Positions 17,406 through 29,417 of a DNA stretch of 64,000 bases are shown one piece after another; the stretch's first letter is position 1; each line of letters opens with the position of its first letter. The notes under the pieces are model-generated. The model was not told the DNA's origin and ran no database searches. It saw only the letters and a list, made by a program, of their open reading frames with translations. The DNA comes from Aggregatibacter kilianii (GTDB taxonomy: Bacteria > Pseudomonadota > Gammaproteobacteria > Enterobacterales > Pasteurellaceae): NCBI RefSeq assembly GCF_003129965.1, contig NZ_NRCJ01000014.1, positions 1-64,000 on the forward strand, written 5' to 3'. Made by a program: the position numbers and the translations under genes.

Positions 17406-18689
17406 CTATTTATCGCCGTTACGCATAAAGCCTTGAACATTGAATAAATTGGTATCTTTTAGGCGTTCGGTAATAGGCGTATCCAAATCGTCTCTACGTT
17501 GCACGTTTTGTTGGTTATTCGATAAATTATTTGGATCCTGTACATTATGACCATAAGTCGGCGCATTTGTTCTTGGTGCACCAAACTGGTTCGTCATCGG
17601 TTGTTGACCGGTAGACGCCGTTTGAGGGCGCGGAGAAATCTGAATTTCCGGCGCTTCCGGCTCACCAATACCGGTTGCAACGATTGTTACGCGAATTTCA
17701 TCAACCATATCAGGCACTAAAGTCGTACCCACCACAACCGTAGCCTCATCCGAAGCAAAAGCTTTAATTGTATCGCCGACAGCCTGAAACTCGGTTAAGC
17801 CCAAATCCATACCGGCAGTAATATTGACCAGCACCCCTCTGGCACCGGATAAATCCACGCGTTCTAATAAATCGCTTTTCACCGCAATTTTTGCCGCATC
17901 TTCCGCACGACCTTCACCCGGAGCACCTAATGCGGAACCGAAGCCAATCATGGCCTGCCCCATTTCTGACATTACGGTACGAACATCAGCGAAGTCCACG
18001 TTAATTAAACCCGGGGAAGTAATCATATCCGAAATACCGGTAACAGAATTACGCAACACGTCATTAGCGGCGGAGAAAGCTTGCATTAATGTTGCATTTT
18101 TCGGCATAACTTTGGCTAATTGTTCATTTGGAATGATGATAAGGGAATCTACATGTTTGGATAATTCTTTGATCCCCATTTCGGCAAACATCATTCGTTT
18201 CTTACCTTCAAAAGCAAATGGTTTGGTCACCACGGCAACGGTAAGAATACCTAATTCTTTTGCAATTTGTGCAACAATTGGTGCGGCTCCCGTACCGGTA
18301 CCGCCTCCCATGCCGGCGGCGATAAATACCATATCGGCACCTTCCAACATTTGACGAATCGCATCTTGGTCATCTTCGGCGGCTTTACGTCCGACATTCG
18401 GATTTGCACCGGCACCTAAACCTTTGGTGGTATTTGCACCAATTTGAACCGTTTGTTGTACTTGGCTTTTACGTAACGCTTGAGCATCGGTATTAATGGC
18501 ATAGAACATAATTTTCCCATGTTCATCGGTATTCATCATCGTTTCATCAACAATGGTACCGCCCACATTATCTTTTACCATTGTGGCAACCATATGGTTA
18601 ACGGCATTACCGCCACCACCACCGACACCGACCACTTTAATCAGCGCGCCATTCATTTCACCAAGATCATAATCTACTGGTTCAAACAT
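17406..18689 (-). CDS. ftsZ: cell division protein FtsZ
   Basis: FtsZ is the tubulin-like GTPase that polymerises at midcell into the Z ring. The 427-residue protein has the GTP-binding [12 protein letters not shown] loop (about residues 126-137), the T7 loop region and a variable Gln/Asn-rich linker (about 340-400). Two points differ from E. coli: an insertion of roughly 20 residues in the N-terminal domain (about 36-58, [18 protein letters not shown] and following) before [11 protein letters not shown], and a C-terminal end [14 protein letters not shown] in place of DIPAFLRKQAD. H. influenzae FtsZ has a similar insertion, so it is a family-wide trait. Confidence 0.97.
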   Translation of the reverse strand: MFEPVDYDLGEMNGALIKVVGVGGGGGNAVNHMVATMVKDNVGGTIVDETMMNTDEHGKIMFYAINTDAQALRKSQVQQTVQIGANTTKGLGAGANPNVGRKAAEDDQDAIRQMLEGADMVFIAAGMGGGTGTGAAPIVAQIAKELGILTVAVVTKPFAFEGKKRMMFAEMGIKELSKHVDSLIIIPNEQLAKVMPKNATLMQAFSAANDVLRNSVTGISDMITSPGLINVDFADVRTVMSEMGQAMIGFGSALGAPGEGRAEDAAKIAVKSDLLERVDLSGARGVLVNITAGMDLGLTEFQAVGDTIKAFASDEATVVVGTTLVPDMVDEIRVTIVATGIGEPEAPEIQISPRPQTASTGQQPMTNQFGAPRTNAPTYGHNVQDPNNLSNNQQNVQRRDDLDTPITERLKDTNLFNVQGFMRNGDK

Positions 18690-18772
18690 ACTTATTCTCC
18701 GTCACTGCCGACACATTATCGACATATATTAAAACCCAAATTGTTCATATTGTAGATGAAAAATCAAAATTC

Positions 18773-20053
18773 TCAAAATTCCGACCGCACTTTATTAAAA
18801 ATTTTTTTCATCACATTGCCGCATGCGCTGAAAAATCCGCCATCGGAATGTTCTTCATTTAACGGTCCTTCATCTTCATTACTGTGCTCATATTGTAATA
18901 AACCGATAACCGTTGCATATTGCGGTTTATTTACATAATCGGTCAATCCGGTAATATTCAGCGGACTACCGATTCTTACTTGAGCATTTGGACCAAATAC
19001 TTCCACCGCACCGTCTTTCAAATCTTCAATTTGCGCCCCACCACCGGTAATCACGATGCCGGCAATAAGATCAAATTTAATATGTTTGGCTTCTAAGTCT
19101 GCTTTCAAATAAAGCAATTCATTCTTTACCAAACCAAGTAATTCTTTGTAACGTGCAGAAGTCACCAAAGAAAGTTGCTCTTTTGTTAATGTACGTGGTC
19201 CACGTCCGCCGATACTGGACACTTCAATTTTTTTGTCCGCATGATATTTAGGCGGGGTTAATGCGCTACCGTGGTTTACTTTAATACTTTCTGCTTCCAT
19301 TCGTGAAGTGGCACAAGCATAAGCAATATCATCAGTAACACGATTCCCTGCATAAGGAATCACTTTACTGAAACGTAACGCACCGTTGATATACACCATA
19401 ATATCCATCGTACCGGCACCGAAATCAATTAAACAAACCCCCAAATCCTTTTCATCTTCGGTGAGCACGGAATAACTGGAGGCCAAGCCTGAAAACACAA
19501 TTTTATCGACTTTTAATTTGCAACGTTCTACTGCTTTCTTCAGGTTGTTTAGCCAATCTTGGTGGCAAGCAATTAAGTGGGTTTGCGCTTTTAAACGAAC
19601 ACCTTGTAACCCCAACGGATTTTTAATGTTCATTTGCTTATCAACAGCAAATTCTTGCGGAATAATGTGAAGTAAAGACAAGCCTTCCTGCATTTTTACC
19701 GAACTTGCCGTATGAATTGCGGAATCAATTTCATCTTGAGTCACTTCGCCTTCGGCAATAGGCACGAAACCATTTTCATTAAGACTTTGAATGTGTTCTC
19801 CGGTAATGGCTAAAGTCACGCTCATAATGCGACAGTCGGCAACGGATTCCGCCGCCTCAATGGCACGCTGAATAGAAGTTACCACCGCATTTAAGTCGGT
19901 AATGCTCCCTTTATCGATCCCTTTAGACGGGCAACTGCCCACACCAAGCACATTCACTACGCCGTCCGGTAAAACCTCACCAACTACGGCAACGACTTTG
20001 GAAGTACCCACTTCCAAGCCAACAATCGTCTTTGATTCCACAATTTTAGACAT
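18773..20053 (-). CDS. ftsA: cell division protein FtsA
   Basis: FtsA is an actin-like ATPase that anchors FtsZ to the inner membrane and signals to later divisome proteins. The 426 residues begin with the nucleotide-binding phosphate loop [16 protein letters not shown], contain a second one at [14 protein letters not shown], and end in a short amphipathic helix ([14 protein letters not shown]) that acts as the membrane tether. It follows ftsQ by 24 bases and precedes ftsZ by 83 bases. The gap holds a USS (ACCGCACTT near 18783, inside the ftsA end) and presumably the ftsZ ribosome site. Confidence 0.97.
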   Translation of the reverse strand: MSKIVESKTIVGLEVGTSKVVAVVGEVLPDGVVNVLGVGSCPSKGIDKGSITDLNAVVTSIQRAIEAAESVADCRIMSVTLAITGEHIQSLNENGFVPIAEGEVTQDEIDSAIHTASSVKMQEGLSLLHIIPQEFAVDKQMNIKNPLGLQGVRLKAQTHLIACHQDWLNNLKKAVERCKLKVDKIVFSGLASSYSVLTEDEKDLGVCLIDFGAGTMDIMVYINGALRFSKVIPYAGNRVTDDIAYACATSRMEAESIKVNHGSALTPPKYHADKKIEVSSIGGRGPRTLTKEQLSLVTSARYKELLGLVKNELLYLKADLEAKHIKFDLIAGIVITGGGAQIEDLKDGAVEVFGPNAQVRIGSPLNITGLTDYVNKPQYATVIGLLQYEHSNEDEGPLNEEHSDGGFFSACGNVMKKIFNKVRSEF

Positions 20054-20077
20054 TTTCTAACTTCACACTGTTAATCA

Positions 20078-20845
20078 TTAATTTAAATCAACCATACCCA
20101 CCGTCGCACCGGACGCATAACGCAAATCGACATAGGAAAGTTTTTTATTTTCAGGCACTTCAATCTGCGGATAAATCGTCACAAAACGATCCAGTTTAGT
20201 TTTCCACTCACCACGCCCAAGTTTCAGCACCACATCATTATCCAATACCACTTGCCAAGCGCCCCGCGCATCAATCGCCACCGCTTTAAGGGTTAACCCT
20301 TTCTGTTTTAAGTCGGCATAGATTCTATTCCAAGCATCCAACACTTTTTCGCTTTGAAAATCAGGCCCTGACAAACGAGGCAAATTTTGTTCTTTCAATT
20401 TACTCATTGGTAATTGAAAAACCACGCCGTCTTTTGAAAGAAATTCGGTTTCGTTCCAAATAGCGACCGGCTGATATTCCGTGACCCAAACGCTCAATCT
20501 GTTCGGCCACATTTTGCGTACCACCGCGCCTTTCACCCAAGGCATCATCTCAATTTGTTCACGGATTAAATCGGCATCCTGCCCGAAAAAGCCTTTTAAC
20601 TCACCCATTTTCAGCAAGGCTTCTCGCACATCCGCATCATCGGTAAAATTCGGCGTGCCTACCAAAGCAAAAGCACTGATCGGCTTACTATCTAATTTTT
20701 CTAAAAAATTTTGCCAATTTGAATAAGAATAGAACAAAATGCCAACGCATAATAGCACAAGTAATAATTTAATTTGCACAAAAACTTTTGATTTCGGCTC
20801 ACCATATCTTATATTTTGTGGGGTTTTGCGTTTTAATAAATTCAT
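20078..20845 (-). CDS. ftsQ: cell division protein FtsQ
   Basis: FtsQ is a bitopic inner-membrane protein of the divisome that binds FtsB and FtsL. The 255-residue product has a basic cytoplasmic start ([16 protein letters not shown]), one membrane segment (about 26-45, [17 protein letters not shown]), a POTRA domain (about 55-125, starting around SAFALVG) and the beta domain to the C-terminus. Its start overlaps the ddl stop by four bases, indicating translational coupling. Confidence 0.95.
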   Translation of the reverse strand: MNLLKRKTPQNIRYGEPKSKVFVQIKLLLVLLCVGILFYSYSNWQNFLEKLDSKPISAFALVGTPNFTDDADVREALLKMGELKGFFGQDADLIREQIEMMPWVKGAVVRKMWPNRLSVWVTEYQPVAIWNETEFLSKDGVVFQLPMSKLKEQNLPRLSGPDFQSEKVLDAWNRIYADLKQKGLTLKAVAIDARGAWQVVLDNDVVLKLGRGEWKTKLDRFVTIYPQIEVPENKKLSYVDLRYASGATVGMVDLN

Positions 20846-21771
20846 TCCGCGCTCAACTCTAAAATTTTCTCAACCAACTGCTCAAAAGAATAGCCGACCA
20901 TTGCTGCCGATTTTGGGAATAAACTGTGGCTGGTCATGCCCGGGTTGGTGTTAACTTCCACCAAACGGAATTGACCTTCCGCATCCGCCATCACATCAAT
21001 ACGACTCCAACCACGGCAGCCCACTACATCATAGGCCTGTTTCACCAAACGACGGAGTTCCTGTTCACGTTCCTCGCTTAATCCTGCCGGGCAAAAATAT
21101 TGTGTATTGTCGGAAATGTATTTTGCGTCATAATCATAAAATTCCCCTTCCGGCACAATTTTAATGGAAGGCAACACTTCATTATCCAGCACCGGCACGG
21201 TAAATTCATCGCCGGCAAGCCATTCTTCAATTAACACGGTACGATCAAATTTAAGCGCAAAATCCACCGCACTTTCCAGCTCATCGATGGATTTCACTTT
21301 AGTTAATCCAACGCTGGAACCTTCTAAGGAAGGCTTAACCATCAAAGGCAATCCTAGCTTTTTGACCACAGAGTCAGGGTTTAAGTTTAGTCTATTTTCC
21401 GCCGTCACAATTTCCATCTCGGCAACAGGTAAACCAAAGGCTTTCCATAACATTTTAGTGCGCATCTTATCCATAGTGAGTGCAGAGGTCATGACGCCGC
21501 AACCTGTGTAAGGAATACCAATTTGCTCAAGCAACCCTTGCATGGTGCCGTCTTCCCCGCCACGACCGTGCAAAATGTTAAACACGCGATCAAAACCCTG
21601 CTCTTTTAAGGTTGCCACCGGAAATTCTTTCGGATCGATAGGATGAGCGTCATAGCCTTGTTTGCGTAAAGCGTTTAATACCGCAGATCCCGAATTTAAA
21701 GACACCTCGCGTTCGGCAGAGGTTCCGCCCAATAATACGGCGATTTTTTCCTGTTTTAATGTTTTACTCAT
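20842..21771 (-). CDS. ddl: D-alanine--D-alanine ligase Ddl
   Basis: Ddl joins two D-alanines with ATP to give the dipeptide used by MurF. It is an ATP-grasp enzyme: the N-terminal [20 protein letters not shown], the central [15 protein letters not shown], the ATP-binding loop [10 protein letters not shown] and the C-terminal metal site [12 protein letters not shown] are all visible. I prefer the ATG at 21771 (MSKTLKQEK, 309 residues). A GTG at 21783 directly after the murC stop would add four residues (MDNN). The gene abuts murC and overlaps ftsQ. Confidence 0.95.
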   Translation of the reverse strand: MSKTLKQEKIAVLLGGTSAEREVSLNSGSAVLNALRKQGYDAHPIDPKEFPVATLKEQGFDRVFNILHGRGGEDGTMQGLLEQIGIPYTGCGVMTSALTMDKMRTKMLWKAFGLPVAEMEIVTAENRLNLNPDSVVKKLGLPLMVKPSLEGSSVGLTKVKSIDELESAVDFALKFDRTVLIEEWLAGDEFTVPVLDNEVLPSIKIVPEGEFYDYDAKYISDNTQYFCPAGLSEEREQELRRLVKQAYDVVGCRGWSRIDVMADAEGQFRLVEVNTNPGMTSHSLFPKSAAMVGYSFEQLVEKILELSAE

Positions 21772-21783
21772 ATTGTTATCCAC

Positions 21784-23214
21784 TTATTCTTTCGTCCAAC
21801 GTTCCACCAACTGACGTGACAATTTGCTCACGCTACCCGCACCCTGCGCCAAAATTAAATCCCCGTCCTGAATAATTTGATCGAGCACGTCACCTAATTG
21901 TTCCGTATCGGACACCAAAATCGGATCGACTTTTCCTAAATTACGAATAGAACGGCATAATGCTTTACTGTCTGCCCCCACAATCGGTGCTTCACCCGCC
22001 GGATACACATCTAACATAATCAAGGCGTCCACTTGAGACAGAACCTGCACGAAATCATCGAATAAATCGCGTGTGCGGGAATAACGGTGTGGTTGAAAAA
22101 TCATCACAATGCGTTTATTTTCCCAACCTTGGCGCGCCGCTTGAATAGTCACCCCCACCTCGGTCGGATGATGACCATAATCGTCCACCAACATGACTTT
22201 GCCGTTCGGACGAATAAATTGCCCTAGCTGATCGAAACGACGCCCCGCCCCTTGGAAATCCGCCAACGCTGCTAAAATCGCTTCGTTTTTAATGCCTTCT
22301 TCTTTAGCAACTACCAAAGCCGCCGTGGCATTTAACGCATTATGGCGCCCCGGTACATTGAGCAACACATCAATACGTTCGCCGTTCGGACAAATGACTG
22401 TGTAATGTCCTTGAAAACCGGTTTGTTGATAATCTTCGATACGATAGTCGGCGCTCTCACTAAAGCCGTAAGTAATCACCTGACGTCCCACCTGCGGCAC
22501 TAAGCCCATCAACACCGCATCATCGGCGCACAACACCGCTAGACCGTAAAACGGCAGATTATGCAGAAAATTCACATAAGTTTGCTTCATTTCATCAAAA
22601 TTGCCGTGATAAGTGTCCATATGATCCGGCTCAATGTTGGTCACGATAGAAATCATCGGCTGCAAATGCAGGAAAGAGGCGTCGCTTTCGTCCGCCTCGG
22701 CAATCAAATAACGGCTACAACCCAAGTGCGCGTTCGTTCCCGCCGATTTCACCAACCCGCCGTTAACGAAAGTCGGATCCAAGCCCGCTTCGGCATAAAT
22801 CATAGAAACCATCGCCGTCGTAGTGGTTTTACCGTGCGTACCGGCAACTGCGATACCGTGACGGAAACGCATTAATTCCGCGAGCATTTGTGCGCGCTGA
22901 ATCACCGGAATACGGGCTTCTTTTGCCGCCGCTACTTCCGGATTGTCGCCGTGAATCGCGGAAGAAATCACCACCACGCTGGCACCGGCAATATTCTCCG
23001 CTTTATGTCCGATAAACACTTTCGCGCCGGCGTGCGTTAAACGTTGAGTCACCGCACTTTCGGCAATATCCGAACCGGAAATATGATACCCCTCGTTCAG
23101 TAAAATTTCCGCAATGCCGCACATGCCCGCGCCGCCGATACCGATAAAATGGATTTGCTTAACCCGGCGCATTTCCGGAATGATGTTTCTAATCTGTTGA
23201 TGATAGTTATCCAT
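21784..23214 (-). CDS. murC: UDP-N-acetylmuramate--L-alanine ligase MurC
   Basis: MurC adds L-alanine to UDP-MurNAc, the first step of stem-peptide building. The 476-residue protein has the N-terminal Rossmann part with [14 protein letters not shown] (about 24-37), the ATP loop [11 protein letters not shown] (about 120-130), the DYGHHPTEV motif and the C-terminal domain with FQPHRYSRT. It lies between murG and ddl, as in E. coli; 75 bases separate it from murG, including a USS. Confidence 0.97.
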   Translation of the reverse strand: MDNYHQQIRNIIPEMRRVKQIHFIGIGGAGMCGIAEILLNEGYHISGSDIAESAVTQRLTHAGAKVFIGHKAENIAGASVVVISSAIHGDNPEVAAAKEARIPVIQRAQMLAELMRFRHGIAVAGTHGKTTTTAMVSMIYAEAGLDPTFVNGGLVKSAGTNAHLGCSRYLIAEADESDASFLHLQPMISIVTNIEPDHMDTYHGNFDEMKQTYVNFLHNLPFYGLAVLCADDAVLMGLVPQVGRQVITYGFSESADYRIEDYQQTGFQGHYTVICPNGERIDVLLNVPGRHNALNATAALVVAKEEGIKNEAILAALADFQGAGRRFDQLGQFIRPNGKVMLVDDYGHHPTEVGVTIQAARQGWENKRIVMIFQPHRYSRTRDLFDDFVQVLSQVDALIMLDVYPAGEAPIVGADSKALCRSIRNLGKVDPILVSDTEQLGDVLDQIIQDGDLILAQGAGSVSKLSRQLVERWTKE

Positions 23215-23289
23215 TGATATTTCCTTTTTTCTGCAAGTCGGCGGAGGTAAAAAACCCCGCGAAAAACGACCGCACTTTTCTCTTTTTAT

Positions 23290-24354
23290 TTAATTCGCCA
23301 CGTCTTCAATGACGTCGGCAACCCGCTTGGCGGCTAACGGCGTTGCCATTTTTTTGGCATTTAACGCCATGGTCAATAATTTTTCACGATCTGCCAATAA
23401 CGGCGCTAGCGCTTGTAATAAGCGCTCTTCGGTAAATTCCGGCTGTTCAATAATCACCGCTGCGTCCGCATCGGCTAAATATTTAGCATTCAAAAATTGC
23501 TGACGATCTTTATGTTGGAACGGCACAAAAATTGCCGGCGTACCTACTGCCGCCAATTCGCAGACCGTTAGCGCACCGGAGCGACAAATCACCAAATCCG
23601 CCCAGGCGTAGGCTTCCGCCATGTTGTCAATAAATTCGGTGGCAACGCCGTTGCGGTTTGTCTGATAAATTTCTTCAATGCCGGCTAAATTGCCTTTGCC
23701 TACCTGATGACGCACATAAATATCCAAACCTTGCGCGCTGAGCTTAGCGGCAACTTGCGGCACGGTTTGATTTAATACGCGCGCCCCTTGACTACCGCCC
23801 ACCACTAAAATGCGTAAGGTTTTATCACGCGCGGCAAAGCGCACTTCCGGCGATTCCGTTTGAAATAAATCACGACGAACCGGGTTACCCACCACCTCGG
23901 CATGGGGAAAGGCGTTCGGAAAAGCTTGCAATACGCGGGCGGCGATTTTGGATAGCCAATTGTTGGTTAAGCCCGCAACGGCATTTTGTTCGTGCAACAC
24001 CACCGGCACACCGCAAAGTTTTGCCGCGATGCCGCCCGGGCCGGACACATAACCGCCCATGCCTAACACAGCGTTGGGCTGATATTGTTTGATAATCTTA
24101 CGCGCCTGCCACACTGCACGCAAAATAGCAAAAGGCGCCAATAATAAACTCTTGATGCCTTTGCCGCGTAAACCTGAAATTTGGATAAATTCAATGGGAA
24201 TACCATGTTTGGGTACAAGTTGGGCCTCCATACGATCTTGCGTGCCCAACCAGCGGATTTCCCAGCTTTGTTGTTGTAATTCTTGTGCAACGGCAATGGC
24301 AGGAAAAACATGTCCGCCCGTTCCGCCTGCCATCACTAATAATTTTTTACCCAT
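23290..24354 (-). CDS. murG: UDP-GlcNAc transferase MurG
   Basis: MurG transfers GlcNAc from UDP-GlcNAc to lipid I on the inner face of the membrane, making lipid II. The 354 residues show the GT-B fold marks: the N-terminal glycine loop [10 protein letters not shown] (about 10-19), [11 protein letters not shown] (about 98-108) and the C-terminal donor site with [12 protein letters not shown] and [15 protein letters not shown]. The gene is 49 bases after ftsW; a USS occupies part of the gap. Confidence 0.97.
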   Translation of the reverse strand: MGKKLLVMAGGTGGHVFPAIAVAQELQQQSWEIRWLGTQDRMEAQLVPKHGIPIEFIQISGLRGKGIKSLLLAPFAILRAVWQARKIIKQYQPNAVLGMGGYVSGPGGIAAKLCGVPVVLHEQNAVAGLTNNWLSKIAARVLQAFPNAFPHAEVVGNPVRRDLFQTESPEVRFAARDKTLRILVVGGSQGARVLNQTVPQVAAKLSAQGLDIYVRHQVGKGNLAGIEEIYQTNRNGVATEFIDNMAEAYAWADLVICRSGALTVCELAAVGTPAIFVPFQHKDRQQFLNAKYLADADAAVIIEQPEFTEERLLQALAPLLADREKLLTMALNAKKMATPLAAKRVADVIEDVAN

Positions 24355-24403
24355 ATCTCTTCTCTAAAAAAACACTTGAAAAAACGACCGCACTTTTTTC
24401 CGC

Positions 24404-25594
24404 TTAGTCATCCCGCAATCGCGCCTGACCACCCCGCATTAAGCGATTTTCATGGTCAATACGCAATAACATACCGATAGTGACGGACATGATGATAATA
24501 CTGGAACCGCCATAACTGATCAGCGGGAAGGTTAAACCTTTAGTCGGCAACATACCCAGCGCCATACCCAGGTTGACGAAGCCTTGGAAGAAAATCCAAA
24601 AACTGATGCCGAATGCTAAAAAGCCTTTGAAACGTTGCTCTAATAGCAAGGATTCTCGTCCGATTTTCATGGCGCGGAAAACCAATAAACCGAGCAGAAT
24701 AATGATGACTAAAATGCCGAAAAAGCCGAATTCTTCACCCACAATCGCCATCACGAAGTCGGTATGCGCTTCCGGCAAATATTCCAGTTTCAATACGGAA
24801 TTGCCTAGTCCTTCGCCGAAAAAGCCACCGCGCCCGAACGCCATCAAGGAGTTGGATAATTGGAAGCCGGTGCCGTAAGGGTCTTTGAAGGGGTCCATAA
24901 AACCTGTGATACGTTTCAGTCGGTAAGCGGAAGAAAGCACCAACCACACGAACATCAGCACGCCCACGCCGATTAAGCCGATGAACTGCCAGAAATTGGC
25001 ACCGACAATAAACAATAAGCCAAAGGTGATGATGAATAACACGACGGTACTACCCAGGTCAGGTTGCACCAACAGGAAACAGCCCATTAATCCCATCACC
25101 ACAAAGGGCTTGAACGCACTCAATTTGCGGCTGCGCACTTCGTCGTAGCGGCGGGTGAAATAGCTGGCGAGGAAACAGGTTAAGGCGAGTTTGGCGAACT
25201 CCGCCGGTTGAAAGTTAAACAATCCCATGGGAATCCAACGTCGCGCGCCGTTGACCTCGCGCCCAATACCGGGAATCATGACAAGGAAAAGCAAAATAAG
25301 CGCGATACCGAATAATTTGACGTGCCATTTTTCCCATTTTTCCATGGAAATTTGTAGCGTAAAATAGCAGGTGACGCCGGACAGAATAATGTAAATCACA
25401 TCCCGTTTGGCAAAGTAAAACGCGTCGCTGTACAATCGCGTGCCCACCGGAATGGACGCGGAAGACACCGCCAATAAGCCAATAAGTAACAGCACCAAAT
25501 ACAACCACAACAATGCACGATCGTATAACAAATTGGTCGGCGCCACTGTGGTCACGTTTTGACTGCTTTCTTTGAACTTATCCCAAAATCCCAT
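24404..25594 (-). CDS. ftsW: SEDS peptidoglycan polymerase FtsW
   Basis: FtsW is the septal SEDS-family glycosyltransferase that polymerises lipid II together with FtsI. The 396-residue protein has about ten membrane segments after a short cytoplasmic start. Family motifs are visible: the NGARRWIPMGLFNFQPAEFAK stretch (about 115-135), the large periplasmic loop with LPEAHTDFVMAIVGEEFGF (about 275-295), and PTKGLTFPLISYGGSS near the C-terminus. It is 13 bases after murD, so the two are tightly coupled. Confidence 0.97.
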   Translation of the reverse strand: MGFWDKFKESSQNVTTVAPTNLLYDRALLWLYLVLLLIGLLAVSSASIPVGTRLYSDAFYFAKRDVIYIILSGVTCYFTLQISMEKWEKWHVKLFGIALILLFLVMIPGIGREVNGARRWIPMGLFNFQPAEFAKLALTCFLASYFTRRYDEVRSRKLSAFKPFVVMGLMGCFLLVQPDLGSTVVLFIITFGLLFIVGANFWQFIGLIGVGVLMFVWLVLSSAYRLKRITGFMDPFKDPYGTGFQLSNSLMAFGRGGFFGEGLGNSVLKLEYLPEAHTDFVMAIVGEEFGFFGILVIIILLGLLVFRAMKIGRESLLLEQRFKGFLAFGISFWIFFQGFVNLGMALGMLPTKGLTFPLISYGGSSIIIMSVTIGMLLRIDHENRLMRGGQARLRDD

Positions 25595-25607
25595 GCTGCG
25601 AACCTGT

Positions 25608-26912
25608 TTAACTTAAACGTGCCAAACGCGTAAATTCATCGCCGCGTGCTTCAAAACAACTGAACTGATCCAAACTGGCGCACGCCGGAGATAACAACAC
25701 CATATCGCCTGATTGTAACTGCGGGCGAATCGCCGTAATGGCCTGTTCCATGGTATCGAATAATTGACTTTGTGAAGCAAGTGCGGCTAATTGCTTGCCG
25801 TCGCGACCGAAACAATAGCAATGAATGTGCGGTTGATTAATTAGGCGTGCCAATTCGGCGAAATCCGCGCCTTTGCCATCGCCGCCGAGCAATAAATGCA
25901 ACTTGCCCGCCACCTGTAAACCGGTTAACGCCGCCACGGTACTGCCCACATTAGTGGCTTTGGAGTCGTTAATCCAACGCACGCCGTTGGCAATATGTGC
26001 TACTTGAAAGCGGTGATCCAAGCCGCCGAACTCACGAAGTGCGGTCTGAATTCCGAGTAAATTTATGCCTGCCGCCTGTGCCAAAGCAATCGCTGCTAAG
26101 GCGTTCATGTAATTATGGCGACCGCTTAATTTCATCTCGTCGCAGGCTAAAATCCTTTCATCACGCGCCATTAAAACGGCTCTATTATTTTCGGTTTTCA
26201 GCCAATAATCCGCGTTGTTTTCGGCAAAAGCCACCTGTGTTTGCGGATGTTGGACCGTCGGCAATGTCAATGGGTCTTCCCCGTTAATGACCGCCGTTTG
26301 GCAATTTTCATAGATTTTTAATTTGGCGTTGCGATAATCCTGTAAATCCACGTAGCGGTTCATATGATCTTCGGTTACGTTTAACACCGTTGCCGTCGCG
26401 GCTTTTAGAGAATAGGTGGTTTCCAATTGGAAGCTGGACAGTTCCAACACATACAAATCATGTTGCTGATTTAATAAGGAAAGTGCGGGGATGCCGATAT
26501 TGCCACCCATGCCGACGCTTAACCCGGCGGCTTTTGCCATTTCCGCCACCAAGCTGGTGACGGTGCTTTTGCCGTTGGAGCCGGTGATCGCCACGATTGG
26601 TTTATCCGCTTCACGGCAGAATAATTCGATGTCGCCGACAACTTCCACGCCAGCCAGAAGTGCGGTCTGAATTTCAGGTGTTTTGACTGCCAGTCCCGGA
26701 CTGATGACAATGAGATCGCTTTCCAGCAGCCATTGTTGATTTAAGCCGCCCGTATGCAATGGGATGGCGCTGTCCAGTTGCTCTGCGCCTGCCGGATTTT
26801 TACGCGTATCAATGACGCGCACGTTCGCCTGTTTGGCGCGCAGAAAATCGACACAGGATAAGCCCGTTTTGCCTAACCCGATAACCGTGACTTTTTTATT
26901 CTGATATTGCAT
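25608..26912 (-). CDS. murD: UDP-MurNAc-L-Ala--D-glutamate ligase MurD
   Basis: MurD adds D-glutamate to the growing UDP-MurNAc peptide. The 434 residues contain the Rossmann-type N-terminus ([15 protein letters not shown]), the ATP loop [14 protein letters not shown] (about 108-121), the DHMNRY motif, DHRFQ, NDSKATN and a C-terminal [11 protein letters not shown], all typical of Mur ligases of the D type. It sits between mraY and ftsW with gaps of 37 and 13 bases. Confidence 0.97.
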   Translation of the reverse strand: MQYQNKKVTVIGLGKTGLSCVDFLRAKQANVRVIDTRKNPAGAEQLDSAIPLHTGGLNQQWLLESDLIVISPGLAVKTPEIQTALLAGVEVVGDIELFCREADKPIVAITGSNGKSTVTSLVAEMAKAAGLSVGMGGNIGIPALSLLNQQHDLYVLELSSFQLETTYSLKAATATVLNVTEDHMNRYVDLQDYRNAKLKIYENCQTAVINGEDPLTLPTVQHPQTQVAFAENNADYWLKTENNRAVLMARDERILACDEMKLSGRHNYMNALAAIALAQAAGINLLGIQTALREFGGLDHRFQVAHIANGVRWINDSKATNVGSTVAALTGLQVAGKLHLLLGGDGKGADFAELARLINQPHIHCYCFGRDGKQLAALASQSQLFDTMEQAITAIRPQLQSGDMVLLSPACASLDQFSCFEARGDEFTRLARLS

Positions 26913-26949
26913 TGAAATTCTCTCTCAAAAACGACCGCACTTTATCGGC

Positions 26950-28035
26950 TTAACGCAGTTTTAAAGTAACCAATCCGATTAACACGAGCATCAAAGAAAT
27001 GATCCAGAAGCGTACAATTACACGCGGCTCCGGCCAACCTTTTTTCTCGAAATGGTGATGAATCGGTGCCATGAGGAAAATGCGTTGTTTGTTACGCAGT
27101 TTGTAGGAACCCACTTGTAAAATCACAGACAGGGTTTCCATGACGAAGACGCCGCCCATGATGAGTAATAAAAATTCCTGGCGCACTAATACGGCAATCA
27201 CGCCCAAGGCGCCGCCTAATGCCAATGAGCCCACATCGCCCATAAACACCTGTGCAGGGTAAGTGTTGAACCACAAGAACCCTAACCCCGCGCCGACGAT
27301 AGCGGTACAGAACACCACCAATTCCGCGCTGAATTTAATGTATGGAATGTGCAAATATTCGGCGAAATTGATATTACCTGTCGCCCATGCAACCAAGGCA
27401 AATGCGCCCGCTACCAGCACCGTCGGCATAATCGCCAAGCCGTCCAAACCGTCGGTAAAATTCACCGCGTTACTGGAACCGACGATCACGAAATACGACA
27501 ACACAATATAAAAGACACCGAGTTGCGGCATAAATTCTTTGAAAAACGGCACGACCAAGCGTGTGGCATCGGTGTCTTTGCCCATGGCGTACATGCCGAA
27601 AATCGCCACTAAGGCGACGACGGAAAGCCAGAAATATTTCCAACGGGCAATTAAACCGTCGGTGCTTTTGCGGGTAATTTTGCGGTAATCGTCCACAAAC
27701 CCCACGGCGCCGTAGCCGAATAACACAAATAAGCTGAACCAGATATAAGGATTGCGTAAATCCGCCCATAATAAGGTGCTCACGCCGATGGCAAACAGAA
27801 TCATCACGCCGCCCATGGTCGGCGTACCTTTTTTGGCGAAATGGCTTTCCGGCCCGTCATTCCGCACAACCTGACCGAACTTCAGCATTTGCAGGCGACG
27901 AATGACTTTCGGACCAATCCATAAAGAGACTAAAAGTGCGGTCAACAAGGCTAAAATGGCGCGCACGGTGATATAAGAAATAACGTGGAAACTCGAATAA
28001 TATTTGGTTAAAAACTCAGCGATCCAAACTAACAT
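26950..28035 (-). CDS. mraY: phospho-MurNAc-pentapeptide transferase MraY
   Basis: MraY moves phospho-MurNAc-pentapeptide from UDP to undecaprenyl phosphate, forming lipid I. The 361-residue protein has ten membrane segments and the catalytic motifs GTPTMGG (about 71-77), the FVDDYRK aspartates (about 114-120), [10 protein letters not shown] (about 190-200) and the MAPIHHHFE loop (about 320-330). The start overlaps the murF stop by seven bases. Confidence 0.97.
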   Translation of the reverse strand: MLVWIAEFLTKYYSSFHVISYITVRAILALLTALLVSLWIGPKVIRRLQMLKFGQVVRNDGPESHFAKKGTPTMGGVMILFAIGVSTLLWADLRNPYIWFSLFVLFGYGAVGFVDDYRKITRKSTDGLIARWKYFWLSVVALVAIFGMYAMGKDTDATRLVVPFFKEFMPQLGVFYIVLSYFVIVGSSNAVNFTDGLDGLAIMPTVLVAGAFALVAWATGNINFAEYLHIPYIKFSAELVVFCTAIVGAGLGFLWFNTYPAQVFMGDVGSLALGGALGVIAVLVRQEFLLLIMGGVFVMETLSVILQVGSYKLRNKQRIFLMAPIHHHFEKKGWPEPRVIVRFWIISLMLVLIGLVTLKLR

Positions 28036-29408
28036 AAAAAATTACCTTTTAATAAATCGATCACGTCTTCCATTTTCATACTGCGTGATCCTTTCACCAA
28101 AACAACGACTTTTTGTTGTGTTAATTGCTGTTTAATGATTGGTGTTAAATAAGCGACAAGTTCCGTTTTATCGGTAAAATGACGTCCGGAATTGACCGCA
28201 CTGATGGCGGCGCTGGAACGTCCGAAAGAAAGTACCAAATCTAAATGGGCGGTATGGGCAAAATCCCCCACCTCTTGATGACAAAGTTGCGTATTATCGC
28301 CTAATTCGCCCATATCACCAACAACAAAGACACGAAAAGCGGGATATTTTTGTAATACGGAAATCGCCGACTTCATGGACCCCACATTGGCGTTATACGT
28401 GTCGTCCAATAACAAGAGGTTTTCGCAAGGTTGAACCGGGAACAAACGCCCTTTTACCAAGGACGGCGTTTCCAAACCTTTTTTTACCTGTGCTAACGTT
28501 GCGCCCACATTCATTGCCAACGCGGTCGCCGCCAAGGTGTTAGATACATTGTGTTCACCCAGATACGGGGAGTTGATTTGCACGCTGCCTTGCGGAGTGT
28601 GCAACACGAAAGACGCGCCCTGTTCGGAGAATTGAATACGTTCGGCGTAAAAATCCGCCTGCGGATTGTCATAAGCGAAATATTGTACATCGTGTTGACC
28701 GATGTCTTGCCGCCATTTTTGTTGATAGTTATGCGCCAAGTTGATGACAGCAACGCCGTCTTTCGTGAGTCCGCGAAAAATTTCGCCTTTTGCCGTCGCT
28801 ACGCCTTCAATAGAACCGAAACCTTCCAAATGCGCCGCCATCACGTTATTGACTAACGCCACATCAGGTTGCGCCAAGGCGGTAGTGTAAGCAATTTCGC
28901 CGATATGATTGGCGCCCAGTTCAATGACGGCGAATTTGTGTTTTTCCGTTAAACGTAACAAGGTGAGCGGCACGCCGATGTCGTTGTTAAAGTTGCCTTG
29001 AGTAAATAAAACGTCGTCAAAATCCAGCGCACTTTGTTGCAAAATGGCGGCAGTCATCTCTTTCACGGTGGTTTTGCCGGAAGAGCCCGTCATCGCCACG
29101 ACTTTCGGATTGATTTTTTCACGCAACCATTTGGCAAGCTGCCCTAGCGCAAGGCGACTGTCTTTAACGACAAGTTGGGCGATATTGTCTTCTGTCGGGT
29201 GTTCCACCACGGCAGCCACACAGCCTTGTTCGGCGGCTTTGGTAACATAATCGTGCGCATCGAAATTTTCCCCTTTCAGGGCAAAAAACAAGCCGTTACT
29301 GACCGACTTACGGCTATCCGTACTCACGCTGTCGACGGTAATATCACCATCGCCGATGAGTTGCGCCTCTAAAATGGAGGCAAGTTGTGCAAGAGATAAT
29401 GTAATCAT
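28029..29408 (-). CDS. murF: UDP-MurNAc-tripeptide--D-Ala-D-Ala ligase MurF
   Basis: MurF adds the D-Ala-D-Ala dipeptide made by Ddl, finishing the UDP-MurNAc-pentapeptide. The 459-residue protein has the N-terminal domain with [14 protein letters not shown], the ATP loop [13 protein letters not shown] (about 105-117), the [10 protein letters not shown] motif, and the [14 protein letters not shown] motif in the C-terminal half. It is nine bases from murE and overlaps mraY. Confidence 0.97.
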   Translation of the reverse strand: MITLSLAQLASILEAQLIGDGDITVDSVSTDSRKSVSNGLFFALKGENFDAHDYVTKAAEQGCVAAVVEHPTEDNIAQLVVKDSRLALGQLAKWLREKINPKVVAMTGSSGKTTVKEMTAAILQQSALDFDDVLFTQGNFNNDIGVPLTLLRLTEKHKFAVIELGANHIGEIAYTTALAQPDVALVNNVMAAHLEGFGSIEGVATAKGEIFRGLTKDGVAVINLAHNYQQKWRQDIGQHDVQYFAYDNPQADFYAERIQFSEQGASFVLHTPQGSVQINSPYLGEHNVSNTLAATALAMNVGATLAQVKKGLETPSLVKGRLFPVQPCENLLLLDDTYNANVGSMKSAISVLQKYPAFRVFVVGDMGELGDNTQLCHQEVGDFAHTAHLDLVLSFGRSSAAISAVNSGRHFTDKTELVAYLTPIIKQQLTQQKVVVLVKGSRSMKMEDVIDLLKGNFLC

Positions 29409-29417
29409 GTTGTTCTT

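Noticed and set aside
17824-18354. 176-codon frame antisense to ftsZ
   Set aside because: It is the shadow of a conserved gene; its sequence is low in complexity and lacks any family feature.
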